DNA of 64,000 nt, from NCBI RefSeq assembly GCF_002884975.1, contig NZ_PJKB01000003.1, positions 412,743 through 476,742 of the forward strand, in the 5' to 3' direction. Positions within the stretch are counted from its first letter, which is position 1; each line of letters opens with the position of its first letter. This document shows, piece by piece, positions 7,949 to 15,563 of this stretch. This stretch comes from Akkermansia muciniphila (GTDB lineage Bacteria > Verrucomicrobiota > Verrucomicrobiia > Verrucomicrobiales > Akkermansiaceae). The notes under the pieces are model-generated. The model was not told where the DNA came from. It did no database searches and worked only from the letters and a program-made list of their open reading frames with translations. The translations under genes and the position numbers were made by a program.

Positions 7949-9002
7949 GGTGTTGTGAAAGCCTGGGCTGGTAGAGGCAGAGGTTGTCTTCCGCCATCAT
8001 ATCTCCGTAAACGGCATAGGCGCGGGAACGGGAGCCGCCGCAAACGGTGCGGTACTCGCACCGGCCGCATTTGCCTTCCAGTGCATTGTCATCCCGGAGT
8101 TTGAGGAAAAGGGGGTGCCTGCGGTAAATTTCCCCCGGATCATCCGTCCGCACGTTTCCCGCCGTGATTGGCAGGAATCCGGAAGGCTGGATTTCCCCGG
8201 TATGGGAGATGAACATGATGCCCTTGCCGTCCCGGGTGGGAATGGCGCGGCGCGCGGGCTTGCTCCCCTGCGCGCGGGCTTCCTGAAGCGCCACGCGGCG
8301 GTAATGGTGCCCTTCCGTGGTCTTGACGCCGAAGGGGACTTCACGGCTTACCTTGCTGAGTTTTTCCCAGACGGCCTCCACTTCTTCCGCCGTGGGCATT
8401 TCATCCATGGCGGCCCGGCCCGTAGGCACCAGCAGGAACACGCTCCACATGCCCGGCTCCATCTTCTTCATCAGCTCCACAAAGTCATCAAACTCGCCCA
8501 GGGTGCTCTTGGTGATGGTGGTGTTGATTTGCAGGTGCATGCCCGCTTCCTTCGCCATTTCCGCCGCGCGCAGGGTCCGCTCATACGTGTGGGGGACGCC
8601 GCGGAAGGCGTCATGGGTGGCCTCATGCGCACCGTCCAGGCTCAGGGACATGCTTTGAACCCCGGCCTCTTTCAAGGCATGGAAGTCCGTATGCAGCAGC
8701 CGGGCTGTAGCGGCGGGGCTCAACGCTACGTGCAGCCCCTTGCCGGCGGCCGCGCGGATCAATTCCAGAATATCCGGCCTCATGACGGGGTCCCCGCCCG
8801 TCAGCACCAGCATGGGAGGGCGCAGCTCCGCCAATTGGTCAATCAGGCGCAGGGCTTCCTCATGGGTCAGTTCATCAGGGTGGGGCCGCGGCTGGGCCAC
8901 GGCGCGGCAATGCTTGCACGCCAGCGCGCAAGCACGCGTCACTTCCCAGAAAACCAGAAAGGGGCGTTCATTGAGATCTGTTTCACTAAAAATCGGTCGC
9001 AT
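7941..9002 (-). CDS. Radical SAM/SPASM protein, AhbD/TIGR04053-like
   Basis: The 353-residue product has VTRACALACKHCRA (C-x3-C-x2-C), LTGGDPVMRPDI (GGDP in place of GGEP, as in AhbD and related proteins), SLSLDGAHEATHDAFRG and a C-terminal SPASM region GKCGRCEYRTVCGGSRSRAY. AhbD decarboxylates iron-coproporphyrin to heme; the TIGR04053 subfamily is similar but of uncertain role. It is the first gene of a two-gene unit with the NirJ/AhbC-like gene downstream. The pairing of a NirJ-like and an AhbD-like protein supports tetrapyrrole modification but does not prove it; peptide maturation is the alternative. Confidence 0.75.
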   Translation of the reverse strand: MRPIFSETDLNERPFLVFWEVTRACALACKHCRAVAQPRPHPDELTHEEALRLIDQLAELRPPMLVLTGGDPVMRPDILELIRAAAGKGLHVALSPAATARLLHTDFHALKEAGVQSMSLSLDGAHEATHDAFRGVPHTYERTLRAAEMAKEAGMHLQINTTITKSTLGEFDDFVELMKKMEPGMWSVFLLVPTGRAAMDEMPTAEEVEAVWEKLSKVSREVPFGVKTTEGHHYRRVALQEARAQGSKPARRAIPTRDGKGIMFISHTGEIQPSGFLPITAGNVRTDDPGEIYRRHPLFLKLRDDNALEGKCGRCEYRTVCGGSRSRAYAVYGDMMAEDNLCLYQPRLSQHHD

Positions 9003-9074
9003 TCCTCAGGACAGTCACTTTAGAACAATTATAATTTTTGACCAGTCCAAAAGAGGGGCATTCCCCCAAAAAGT

Positions 9075-9893
9075 TCACTTGGCCGCCTCTTCACGGATTT
9101 TCTGAACTTCCTTGGGCAGGTCGGAAAGGGAATTCAGGGCCTCCTTCAAATTCTTGGAGGCATCCGGAGAAAGCATGATGGCCGTCACATGCTTGACGAT
9201 GGGCTGCATCATTTCCACAAGCTGCTGCTGCACTCCCGTCAGCTTGGCCTGCTGGTTGCGGGTGAGGGGCGGCAGGGCGGCCTGTTTCTTGGCGATGTCC
9301 AGCAGGGCGGTCCGGTAATGCCCTATCTGGTCTACGGCGGCCTTGCTGGTTTCCTCATCCTTCACCCTGGAAAGGGAATCATCCAGCTTTTTGACTTCAT
9401 CCACGGTTTTTGCCAGCAGGGTTTCATGCGTGTTGCCCTCCGCATCCTTCGGGAACGGCTCCGCCTGCGCGGCCTTGTCCTGGGAAGCCTGCGCCAGTTC
9501 CGTCTGCACGGACTGCAAATCCATCAGGGCCTTCTGCAAGTCGGGCGTGAGCAGCCCTTCCTTTTTCAAGCGCGCAAGGGATTTCACCAATTCCCCGGAA
9601 ATTTTCTGCACTTCCGTCATCTGGGCGGAAATCTGCGCCTGCTCCTGGGGCGTGGCGCCGGGCAGTTCCAACTGCCTTTTTCCGAGGTCCACCAGTTTTT
9701 CACGCACCTTTTTAACCGTTTTCACGGCATCCGCCGCTCCGGGGTCGTCCGTCACCTTGTCCAGCGCCGCCGTGATTTCATGCATGCTGGCAACGCTCTC
9801 CTTGGTCAGGGAAAGATGGGTGTCCTGGGCAAATGCGGGGGCCGTCATGCAGACGGCAGCGCCCAGGCCGATGAAAGCAACTGTTTTATTCAT
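9075..9893 (-). CDS. Secreted helical/coiled-coil protein of unknown function
   Basis: Starting at the ATG at 9893 the 272-residue product has a clear signal peptide (MNKTVAFIGLGAAVCMTAPAFAQ). An upstream in-frame ATG at 9947 would put 18 charged residues before the signal and is unlikely; GGAAAGG-like purines precede 9893. The mature part is almost entirely amphipathic helix rich in K, E, Q, L and A, with recurring blocks such as TLLAKTVDEVKKLDDSLSRVKDEE and LVEMMQPIVKHVTAIM, so probably an elongated periplasmic helical bundle. No known domain recognised. It ends 72 bases upstream of nothing on its strand but the radical SAM pair. Confidence 0.7.
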   Translation of the reverse strand: MNKTVAFIGLGAAVCMTAPAFAQDTHLSLTKESVASMHEITAALDKVTDDPGAADAVKTVKKVREKLVDLGKRQLELPGATPQEQAQISAQMTEVQKISGELVKSLARLKKEGLLTPDLQKALMDLQSVQTELAQASQDKAAQAEPFPKDAEGNTHETLLAKTVDEVKKLDDSLSRVKDEETSKAAVDQIGHYRTALLDIAKKQAALPPLTRNQQAKLTGVQQQLVEMMQPIVKHVTAIMLSPDASKNLKEALNSLSDLPKEVQKIREEAAK

Positions 9894-10060
9894 GATGGGA
9901 AAGCCTTTCCGTGCTGAGAAGATACTTCTTCTCCATTTTTCCGTCAATCTTGACGGCCGTCACAACAAGACAAACCTTCCTGACCCCTCTTCCACAAGCC
10001 GTCGGCGCCTCCGGAAAAAGCATTTTACCAGATTGCAAAGCCCCGCTTCAAGTTCGGAGC

Positions 10061-10594
10061 ATGAGCGCTATCATCCCATTTCAATCACCGATTAGTATTA
10101 ATATGGATTATTTAACCATCAGCGATCTCGTGGGTTTTAGCACAAGTACCAGCCATTTGGGACAATTTTGCGACCGCATGGCTACTTTATTACAGAACCC
10201 TGTCAGGAAAAATGTTTACCCCTGGAATTTAAACGGGGGCTGGGAAGGGTGGTTCCAAGTGGAATTCGCCTCCTATCTGAGCAGTTTTAACATTGCTTAT
10301 CACCGGGAAACCGAGGTAGCTCCAAATGCCGAAGCAAGTTCTTATTTCATCCCTGATTTCTTTTTAGAGAACCGGGGTTATCAGAGCTGCATTGAAATCA
10401 AATGCTGGAGACCTGCTTCCGATGCAGACTCCTTTTTCCAGGAACTGGAGGAAGATCTTAGTAAGCTCAAGGGAAATAACGTCCATAATTGGCTCATCAT
10501 AGCCGTTGCCCCGGCGCCAGTGATTGCTCGATGGGATCCGATAGGTTCATTTCCTCTCCCGGGAAATATGAGACTTTGTTATTGGTGGGATTAA
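10061..10594 (+). CDS. Hypothetical protein with a possible PD-(D/E)XK nuclease core
   Basis: The 177-residue product contains FIPDFFLENRGYQSCIEIKCWRP: a PD, then an E-x-K on a strand about 15 residues later, the core pattern of PD-(D/E)XK nucleases. Before it is WFQVEFASYLSSF, resembling the helix that often carries an early acidic residue in this fold, and after it a strand (HNWLIIAVAP). The start at 10061 was chosen because the open frame further upstream overlaps the divergent gene's promoter; ATG at 10103 is an alternative. It is less GC-rich than its neighbours and stands alone. A bidirectional terminator follows. Function unproven; it lacks an obvious partner methylase. Confidence 0.5.
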   Translation: MSAIIPFQSPISINMDYLTISDLVGFSTSTSHLGQFCDRMATLLQNPVRKNVYPWNLNGGWEGWFQVEFASYLSSFNIAYHRETEVAPNAEASSYFIPDFFLENRGYQSCIEIKCWRPASDADSFFQELEEDLSKLKGNNVHNWLIIAVAPAPVIARWDPIGSFPLPGNMRLCYWWD

Positions 10595-10614
10595 CAGAAA
10601 TTGCCTGGGACATG

Positions 10615-10651
10615 AAAAAGGGCTGTCTGCTTCATTGCGGACAGCCCTTTT
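10615..10651. terminator. Bidirectional terminator
   Basis: Perfect stem with arms AAAAGGGCTGTC and GACAGCCCTTTT around a 12-base loop, with A and T runs on either side. It separates two convergent genes and can serve both. Confidence 0.85.
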
Positions 10652-10678
10652 GAAATTTATCAGTCAGCAGATTCCGAT

Positions 10679-11113
10679 TTAGTCGCGCTGCTGACGGGAG
10701 TACTTGTAATAGCTCTGGAAGCTGAGTTCCGCAGGGAATTCGCTCAGGCCGCCATTGGGATTGTATTCTTTAAGGCCGCTCATGCCGCAACGTCCCTGAT
10801 AGGGGGGCTTGTACGTGCACTTGTAAGTGGGGGCCCAAAACGTGACCAGCTCATAAATGCCATAGCCCATACGTTCAAGCATGGTGGCGGTGCCATCAAC
10901 AATGCCCACGGAAAAACCGGCATAGTCGCCTTCGCGGCTCGTCCAGTTGATCACTCCAAGAGGAATTTCCTCAACGGAATAAATGAGGTTGGCGATGGCG
11001 CGGCCCAGCTTGCGGGTGGGGGTGTATTCGGAAGCGGGAGGAGCCTGAATGTCCGCACTGGCGACACCGATGGCGCCGGCGGCAAAAAGAGCTGAGATGA
11101 TGGCACGTTTCAT
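10679..11113 (-). CDS. Exosortase system-associated protein, TIGR04073-like
   Basis: The 144-residue product has a signal peptide (MKRAIISALFAAGAIGVASA) followed by RKLGRAIANLIYSVEEIPLG, then GIVDGTATMLERMGYGIYELVTFW and PTYKCTYKPPYQ. This matches the small secreted family that co-occurs with PEP-CTERM/exosortase systems in Verrucomicrobia (TIGR04073). The biochemical role is not known. It lies 57 bases downstream of gpsA on the same strand and ends at a bidirectional terminator, so it may be partly co-transcribed with the lipid genes. Its presence fits the five PEP-CTERM proteins in this window. Confidence 0.7.
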   Translation of the reverse strand: MKRAIISALFAAGAIGVASADIQAPPASEYTPTRKLGRAIANLIYSVEEIPLGVINWTSREGDYAGFSVGIVDGTATMLERMGYGIYELVTFWAPTYKCTYKPPYQGRCGMSGLKEYNPNGGLSEFPAELSFQSYYKYSRQQRD

Positions 11114-11170
11114 ACTGATTGTTTATATAGTACAATTTGTCGAGGAAAAGCAACTCAAAAAAACAAAAAA

Positions 11171-12181
11171 TCAATCTAATTCCGGTCGCGGGTCCCGCGT
11201 CATGAGCTCCACAAGCGCTTCCATGGGCGGCTTGGATTCATAAAGAACGGAATACACGGCGTCTATCAGGGGCGTCCTCACCCCCAGCTTCCGCGCAATT
11301 TCATAGACGGAAAGCGTATTGGGCACCCCTTCCGCCACCATGCCCAGGGTATCCAGGATTTCCTGGAGGCTTTTCCCTTCCGCCAGCCTCCGCCCCACCG
11401 TCTGGTTGCGGGAGTGGCGGGAATAGCAGGTGACAATGAGATCGCCCACGCCGGAGAGGCCCATGAAGGTTTCCCTGCGGCCTCCGCTGGCTACGCCGAT
11501 GCGCGTCATTTCCGCCAGGCCGCGGGTCAGCAGGGCGGCCTGGGCGTTATCCCCCAGCTTCAGCCCCTCGCACAGTCCGGCGCCGATGGCGAAGACGTTC
11601 TTGATGGTTCCCCCCAGCTGCATCCCGATGATGTCCGTGGCGGAGTATACGCGGAAGGTTTTGGAAACGAAAATTTGCTGCACCCAGTCCGCATACTTGG
11701 GGTTCTCAAAACCGATCAGGGAGGCGGACGGAAGACCCAGGCAGATGTCTTCCGCATGGTTGGGGCCGGAAAGCACGCCTATGGGATTGGAGGGCAGATA
11801 TTCCTGAAGGATTTCCGTCATTCTTTTATGGGTGCCCTGTTCAATGCCCTTGGTGCAGGAGACGATGACGGCGTCCGGCCGCACCGGCAGGCCGCGCAGC
11901 CGCTGCGCCACGGAACGCATGGCTACGGAAGGCACCACCACTACGATGAGTTCCGCATCCTTCACCTGGTCCAGATCGCATGTGGGGTGGATGTTGGGAG
12001 CCAGGGGCGCGGCCGTCTCGGACAGGACCGGGCTGCGCCTCGTTTCCGCAAGCTGCCGGGCCTGCGCTTCTTCCGGCGTCCACAGGACGACTTCACATTC
12101 CCGGGTGGCCAGAACCATGGACAGGGCCGTACCCCAGGAACCGGCGCCAATGACTGCTATTTTATGTAACCGATTCATCAT
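11171..12181 (-). CDS. gpsA: Glycerol-3-phosphate dehydrogenase [NAD(P)+]
   Basis: A 336-residue cytoplasmic enzyme that reduces dihydroxyacetone phosphate to sn-glycerol-3-phosphate for phospholipid synthesis. The nucleotide-binding GAGSWGTALS, the SCTKGIE motif, GPNHAEDICLGLPS and the catalytic-lysine region GGTIKNVFAIGAGLCEGLKLGDN are all present. Its ATG lies one base after the plsY stop (two adjacent ATGs, 12181 and 12178, are possible), so product and consumer of glycerol-3-phosphate are translationally linked. Confidence 0.95.
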   Translation of the reverse strand: MMNRLHKIAVIGAGSWGTALSMVLATRECEVVLWTPEEAQARQLAETRRSPVLSETAAPLAPNIHPTCDLDQVKDAELIVVVVPSVAMRSVAQRLRGLPVRPDAVIVSCTKGIEQGTHKRMTEILQEYLPSNPIGVLSGPNHAEDICLGLPSASLIGFENPKYADWVQQIFVSKTFRVYSATDIIGMQLGGTIKNVFAIGAGLCEGLKLGDNAQAALLTRGLAEMTRIGVASGGRRETFMGLSGVGDLIVTCYSRHSRNQTVGRRLAEGKSLQEILDTLGMVAEGVPNTLSVYEIARKLGVRTPLIDAVYSVLYESKPPMEALVELMTRDPRPELD

Positions 12182-12182
12182 G

Positions 12183-12839
12183 TTACTTGGACTTTTTGGA
12201 ATAGAAGGAGTGCTCCGTTCCGTTGAGAAGCCTCACGATATTGGAACGGTGCTTGAGAATGACCAGCGCCCCCACCACCGTGAAAAAGGCAACGTAAAGT
12301 ATCTGGGGAGAAACGGCCCCATCCCGGCAAAGCGGATAGAACCACCATCCGGCGGCGATCATCGCCACGGCGGCCACCAGGCTGGCCAGCGACACGATGC
12401 CGGAGATTACCATGAATACCAGCCACGCGCCCAGGGCCACGCAGGCCACCACCGGATTAAGGGCAAATAAGACGCCCGCCGTTGTCGCCACGCCCTTTCC
12501 TCCCTTGAACCCAAGAAAACAGGTATAGGTATGGCCGAGCACCACGGCGAAACAGACGAGGACGACCACGGCGTTGAAGTCCCACCCGCCCGCATCCCCC
12601 GTCAGGAACGGCAGCCAGTTCAGGGCGCCGAACACGGGCACGAATCCCTTCAAAAAGTCCAGGATGAAAACGGAGAGGCCCCACTTCCAGCCCAGCACGC
12701 GCCATGCATTGGTAGCGCCTATGTTGCAGGACCCCTGCTGCCTCAGGTCAAGACCCCTGACCCTGCCGGCAAGGTAGCCGAACGGAACCGCTCCAACCAG
12801 GTAGGAGGCTGCAATATAGAGAACTATCCAGGCAATCAT
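12183..12839 (-). CDS. plsY: Acyl-phosphate:glycerol-3-phosphate acyltransferase PlsY
   Basis: An integral membrane enzyme of about 218 residues that transfers an acyl group from acyl-phosphate to glycerol-3-phosphate, the first step of phosphatidic acid synthesis. Marks: SYLVGAVPFGYLAG at the N-terminus, GSCNIGATNAWRVLG, LGHTYTCFLGFKGGKGVATT, and several hydrophobic segments. I start at 12839 (MIAWIVLYIAASYLVG), the normal PlsY beginning, not at 12875. gpsA follows after one base. PlsX is not in the window. Confidence 0.93.
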   Translation of the reverse strand: MIAWIVLYIAASYLVGAVPFGYLAGRVRGLDLRQQGSCNIGATNAWRVLGWKWGLSVFILDFLKGFVPVFGALNWLPFLTGDAGGWDFNAVVVLVCFAVVLGHTYTCFLGFKGGKGVATTAGVLFALNPVVACVALGAWLVFMVISGIVSLASLVAAVAMIAAGWWFYPLCRDGAVSPQILYVAFFTVVGALVILKHRSNIVRLLNGTEHSFYSKKSK

Positions 12840-12942
12840 GTCGTGCGGAGGGTATTCTACCCCCCAGCCAGTCAAATGACAATGGGGAAATCATCTCCCG
12901 CACAGTTCTTCCCGGCTCCGGCATGCTCCGGAAGTGCCGTCT

Positions 12943-13728
12943 TTATTTACCTTCAGTCCCCGGCTTCCGCATTACGGCGGCCCAGACGGAGGCATTGTCC
13001 TGCTGGGGCTCCAGCATGTCCTTCACCTGCTCCATGATGGTTGCCGCCAGCTCCCGGCTGGAACAGTCACGGGCTTTCTGAAGGGCCAGGAAGGAAGGCT
13101 CCCTCAGCAGCTCGCACCAGACCTGCAGGCCGTCCGAACAGGCCAGCACCGCATCCCCGGGGTGCAGGAGCAGGGGAACGGCGCTGATGTCCACCAGTTC
13201 CATGGGGCCGCCCATGACGGCGGAACGGAGCACGCAGCGCTGGCGCAGGGCGCCCTGGAGGGACATTTCCCCCTTCCGGTAAAGGCAATCCGCAATCGGC
13301 CTCATGGAGTGGTCTTCATTCAGGCGGTCCATGCGGAAGCTGTCCGCTCCGCTCCACAGGTAGAGGGGGGAGTCCCCCACGCTGATCCACCACAGGGAAT
13401 GGCCGCGGATGAAGACGGCCAGCAGGGTGGTTCCGGATTCCTCCGGTTCCTTCTGGATGGAGGCCAGCGCACGGTTGGCGGCATGCAGGGCGTCCGTCAG
13501 CCGTTCCGGAATATCCTCCACCATGCTTTCTGCAAAAGCCCGGGCAAATTCCTCCGCCACCACGCAGGAAGCGCAGTCCCCGCGGAGATGGCCCCCCATG
13601 CCGTCGCACACAATCCCCAGCATCCCGCCGGCGGCGGGAAGGCTTTTAACCACGTCTTCCTGCTCACGGCGTTTGCCGATCCATTGGGCGGAAGCGCAGT
13701 CCAGGGTATCCGGGGTGCGGGGAGCCAT
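12943..13728 (-). CDS. PP2C-family Ser/Thr protein phosphatase
   Basis: A 261-residue metal-dependent phosphatase: REQEDVV near the start, CDGMGGHLRGD (metal-binding D-G), GTTLLAVFI, WISVGDSPLYL, LNEDHSM, ACSDGLQVW and QDNASVWAA at the end, in the canonical PP2C order. No membrane segment, so cytosolic. Such enzymes usually oppose a Hanks-type kinase, but none is next to it; instead it sits 18 bases after lysS and about 100 bases before plsY-gpsA. Substrates cannot be deduced from the sequence. Confidence 0.88.
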   Translation of the reverse strand: MAPRTPDTLDCASAQWIGKRREQEDVVKSLPAAGGMLGIVCDGMGGHLRGDCASCVVAEEFARAFAESMVEDIPERLTDALHAANRALASIQKEPEESGTTLLAVFIRGHSLWWISVGDSPLYLWSGADSFRMDRLNEDHSMRPIADCLYRKGEMSLQGALRQRCVLRSAVMGGPMELVDISAVPLLLHPGDAVLACSDGLQVWCELLREPSFLALQKARDCSSRELAATIMEQVKDMLEPQQDNASVWAAVMRKPGTEGK

Positions 13729-13746
13729 GCGGCCAGGGGAGGGTAA

Positions 13747-15228
13747 TTAACTGTCTTTGCGCTTCAGTTGCGGGAACAGCAGGACGTCTCGGATGGAGGA
13801 GGCGCCCGTCAGCATCATGATGACGCGGTCAATGCCGATGCCGATGCCGCCTGCGGAAGGCATGCCGTATTCCAGCGTTTCAATGAAGTCGTAATCCACG
13901 CGCTGGGTTTCTCCGGCGGCCTGGTGTTCCAGGCGTTCCTTCTGCACGTCCGGATCGTTCAGTTCCGAGTAACCGGGGGAAATTTCCTGCCCGTTGATCA
14001 CCAGTTCATAAACGTCCACCACGTCCGGGTTTTCCCGGTTCAGCTTGGCGAGGGGAACCAAGTCCTTGGCCACGTGAGTGACAAAGCAGGGGTTCATGGT
14101 CTTTTCCTCCACCAGCTTTTCATAAACCTGCTGGGAGACGTCCACATCCTTCATATCCGGGCTGATTTCCACGTCCAGCTCTTCACAGCGGGCGCGGCGT
14201 TCTTCCGGAGAAATGTCAAACCAGTCCTGCCCGGCCACGCCGCGGATCAGGTCCTGATAGTCGGCGCGCTTCCAGGGGCGGGTGAGGTCGATCGTGTAGA
14301 GCACGTTGCCTTCCGCGTCCTTGTGGTCAATCTGGAGGCCACCGCAGAATTTTTCCGCCAGATGGCAGATGAGTTCTTCCACCATGTTCGCCATGGTTTC
14401 AAAATCCCCGCAGGCGCAGTAGGCCTCCAGCATCGTGAATTCCGGGTTGTGGCGGCGGTCGATGCCTTCATTGCGGAAGCTGCGGTTGAGTTCAAAAATC
14501 TTGGTGAAGCCGCCCACCATCAGGCGCTTGAGGAAGAGTTCCGGAGCAATGCGGAGCGTCAGCGGCATGTCCAGCGCGTTATGGTAGGTTTCAAACGGCT
14601 TGGCGGCCGCGCCCCCGGCCACGTCCTGAAGCATGGGGGTTTCCACTTCCAGATAGCCGCGGTCCTGGAGAAAGCGGCGCATCTCCGCAATCATGAGGGA
14701 GCGCGTGACGAACAGGGCCGCGCTTTCCTCATTGGCAATGAGGTCCAGATGACGCTTGCGGTACGTAACTTCCTTGTCCGCCAGGCCATGCCACTTGTCC
14801 GGCAGCGGGCGCAGGCTCTTGGAAAGAATGGTCAGGCCGGAAACCTTCACGGTGGGTTCCCCGGTGCGGGTCAGGAACGTAGTTCCCTTAATGCCGATCC
14901 AGTCCCCGCGGTCCAGAAGCTTCCACAGCTTCCAGGTGGTTTCATCCACTTCATTCTTGTGCAGGAACCCCTGGATTTTGCCGCGCACGTCCCCGATGAC
15001 GAAAAACTGGGATTTGCCCATGTCTCGAATGGCCAGCAGGCGGCCGGCCACAGCCTCCTGTTTGTCTTCCTTGAAATCGGCTTTCAATCCGGCGGGGGTG
15101 TTGGTCACGTCAAATCTTGCGCCGTAGGGGTCGATTCCCAGCTCACGGATCTTGGCGAGCTTGTCGCGGCGCACGGCAATGAGTTCGGATTCCGTCGTAT
15201 TCGGATGTGCCTGCTGTTGTTCGGACAT
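13747..15228 (-). CDS. lysS: Lysyl-tRNA synthetase, class II
   Basis: A 493-residue enzyme charging tRNA-Lys. The N-terminal OB-fold anticodon-binding domain (KIRELGIDPYGARF, GRLLAIRDMGKSQFFVI) is followed by the class II core: motif 1 around FLQDRGYLEVETPML, motif 2 FRNEGIDRRHNPEFTMLEAY, and motif 3 GGIGIGIDRVIMMLTG. Ends LLFPQLKRKDS, as usual for bacterial LysS. It heads a minus-strand cluster with the PP2C phosphatase, plsY and gpsA, and is divergent from the large oxidoreductase gene. Confidence 0.97.
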   Translation of the reverse strand: MSEQQQAHPNTTESELIAVRRDKLAKIRELGIDPYGARFDVTNTPAGLKADFKEDKQEAVAGRLLAIRDMGKSQFFVIGDVRGKIQGFLHKNEVDETTWKLWKLLDRGDWIGIKGTTFLTRTGEPTVKVSGLTILSKSLRPLPDKWHGLADKEVTYRKRHLDLIANEESAALFVTRSLMIAEMRRFLQDRGYLEVETPMLQDVAGGAAAKPFETYHNALDMPLTLRIAPELFLKRLMVGGFTKIFELNRSFRNEGIDRRHNPEFTMLEAYCACGDFETMANMVEELICHLAEKFCGGLQIDHKDAEGNVLYTIDLTRPWKRADYQDLIRGVAGQDWFDISPEERRARCEELDVEISPDMKDVDVSQQVYEKLVEEKTMNPCFVTHVAKDLVPLAKLNRENPDVVDVYELVINGQEISPGYSELNDPDVQKERLEHQAAGETQRVDYDFIETLEYGMPSAGGIGIGIDRVIMMLTGASSIRDVLLFPQLKRKDS

Positions 15229-15563
15229 AGTGCGGGGATTTTAAAGGCTTGCCTCCGTTTTGGCTAGTGCATTGTCAGGCAGGGGAACATTTTTGGCCGG
15301 AAGCTTTGAAGCGGGATGCATTCGCCTCCCCTTTCCGGGGCATCGGGGCGGATGCCCGCCAACACCCCCTCCGGACGGCGCCGGGAGAACCACGCAAGGG
15401 ACGATATTCAAGGGATTTGGAGGGAAACTGGTCTTATTATTAAAAAACAGTCAACAAAACCCCGCATACGCATAATTGCTTTTACCTTTGGCGCCAGACA
15501 TGTTATAACTACCTCCGTTAAGGCGCACCTTATTTATCAATTATATACTATCCGTGCAGACTT
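15229..15563. other. Divergent intergenic region between lysS and nifJ
   Basis: About 335 bases with no credible gene. It must hold the lysS promoter and the nifJ leader; the last ~140 bases next to nifJ are AT-rich. Short frames here lack domains and are rejected. Confidence 0.5.
15481..15509 (+). promoter_or_regulatory. Candidate promoter of the pyruvate oxidoreductase gene
   Basis: TTTACC (15481-15486), 17-base spacer, TATAAC (15504-15509), about 55 bases before the start codon. The -35 match is weak. Confidence 0.3.
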
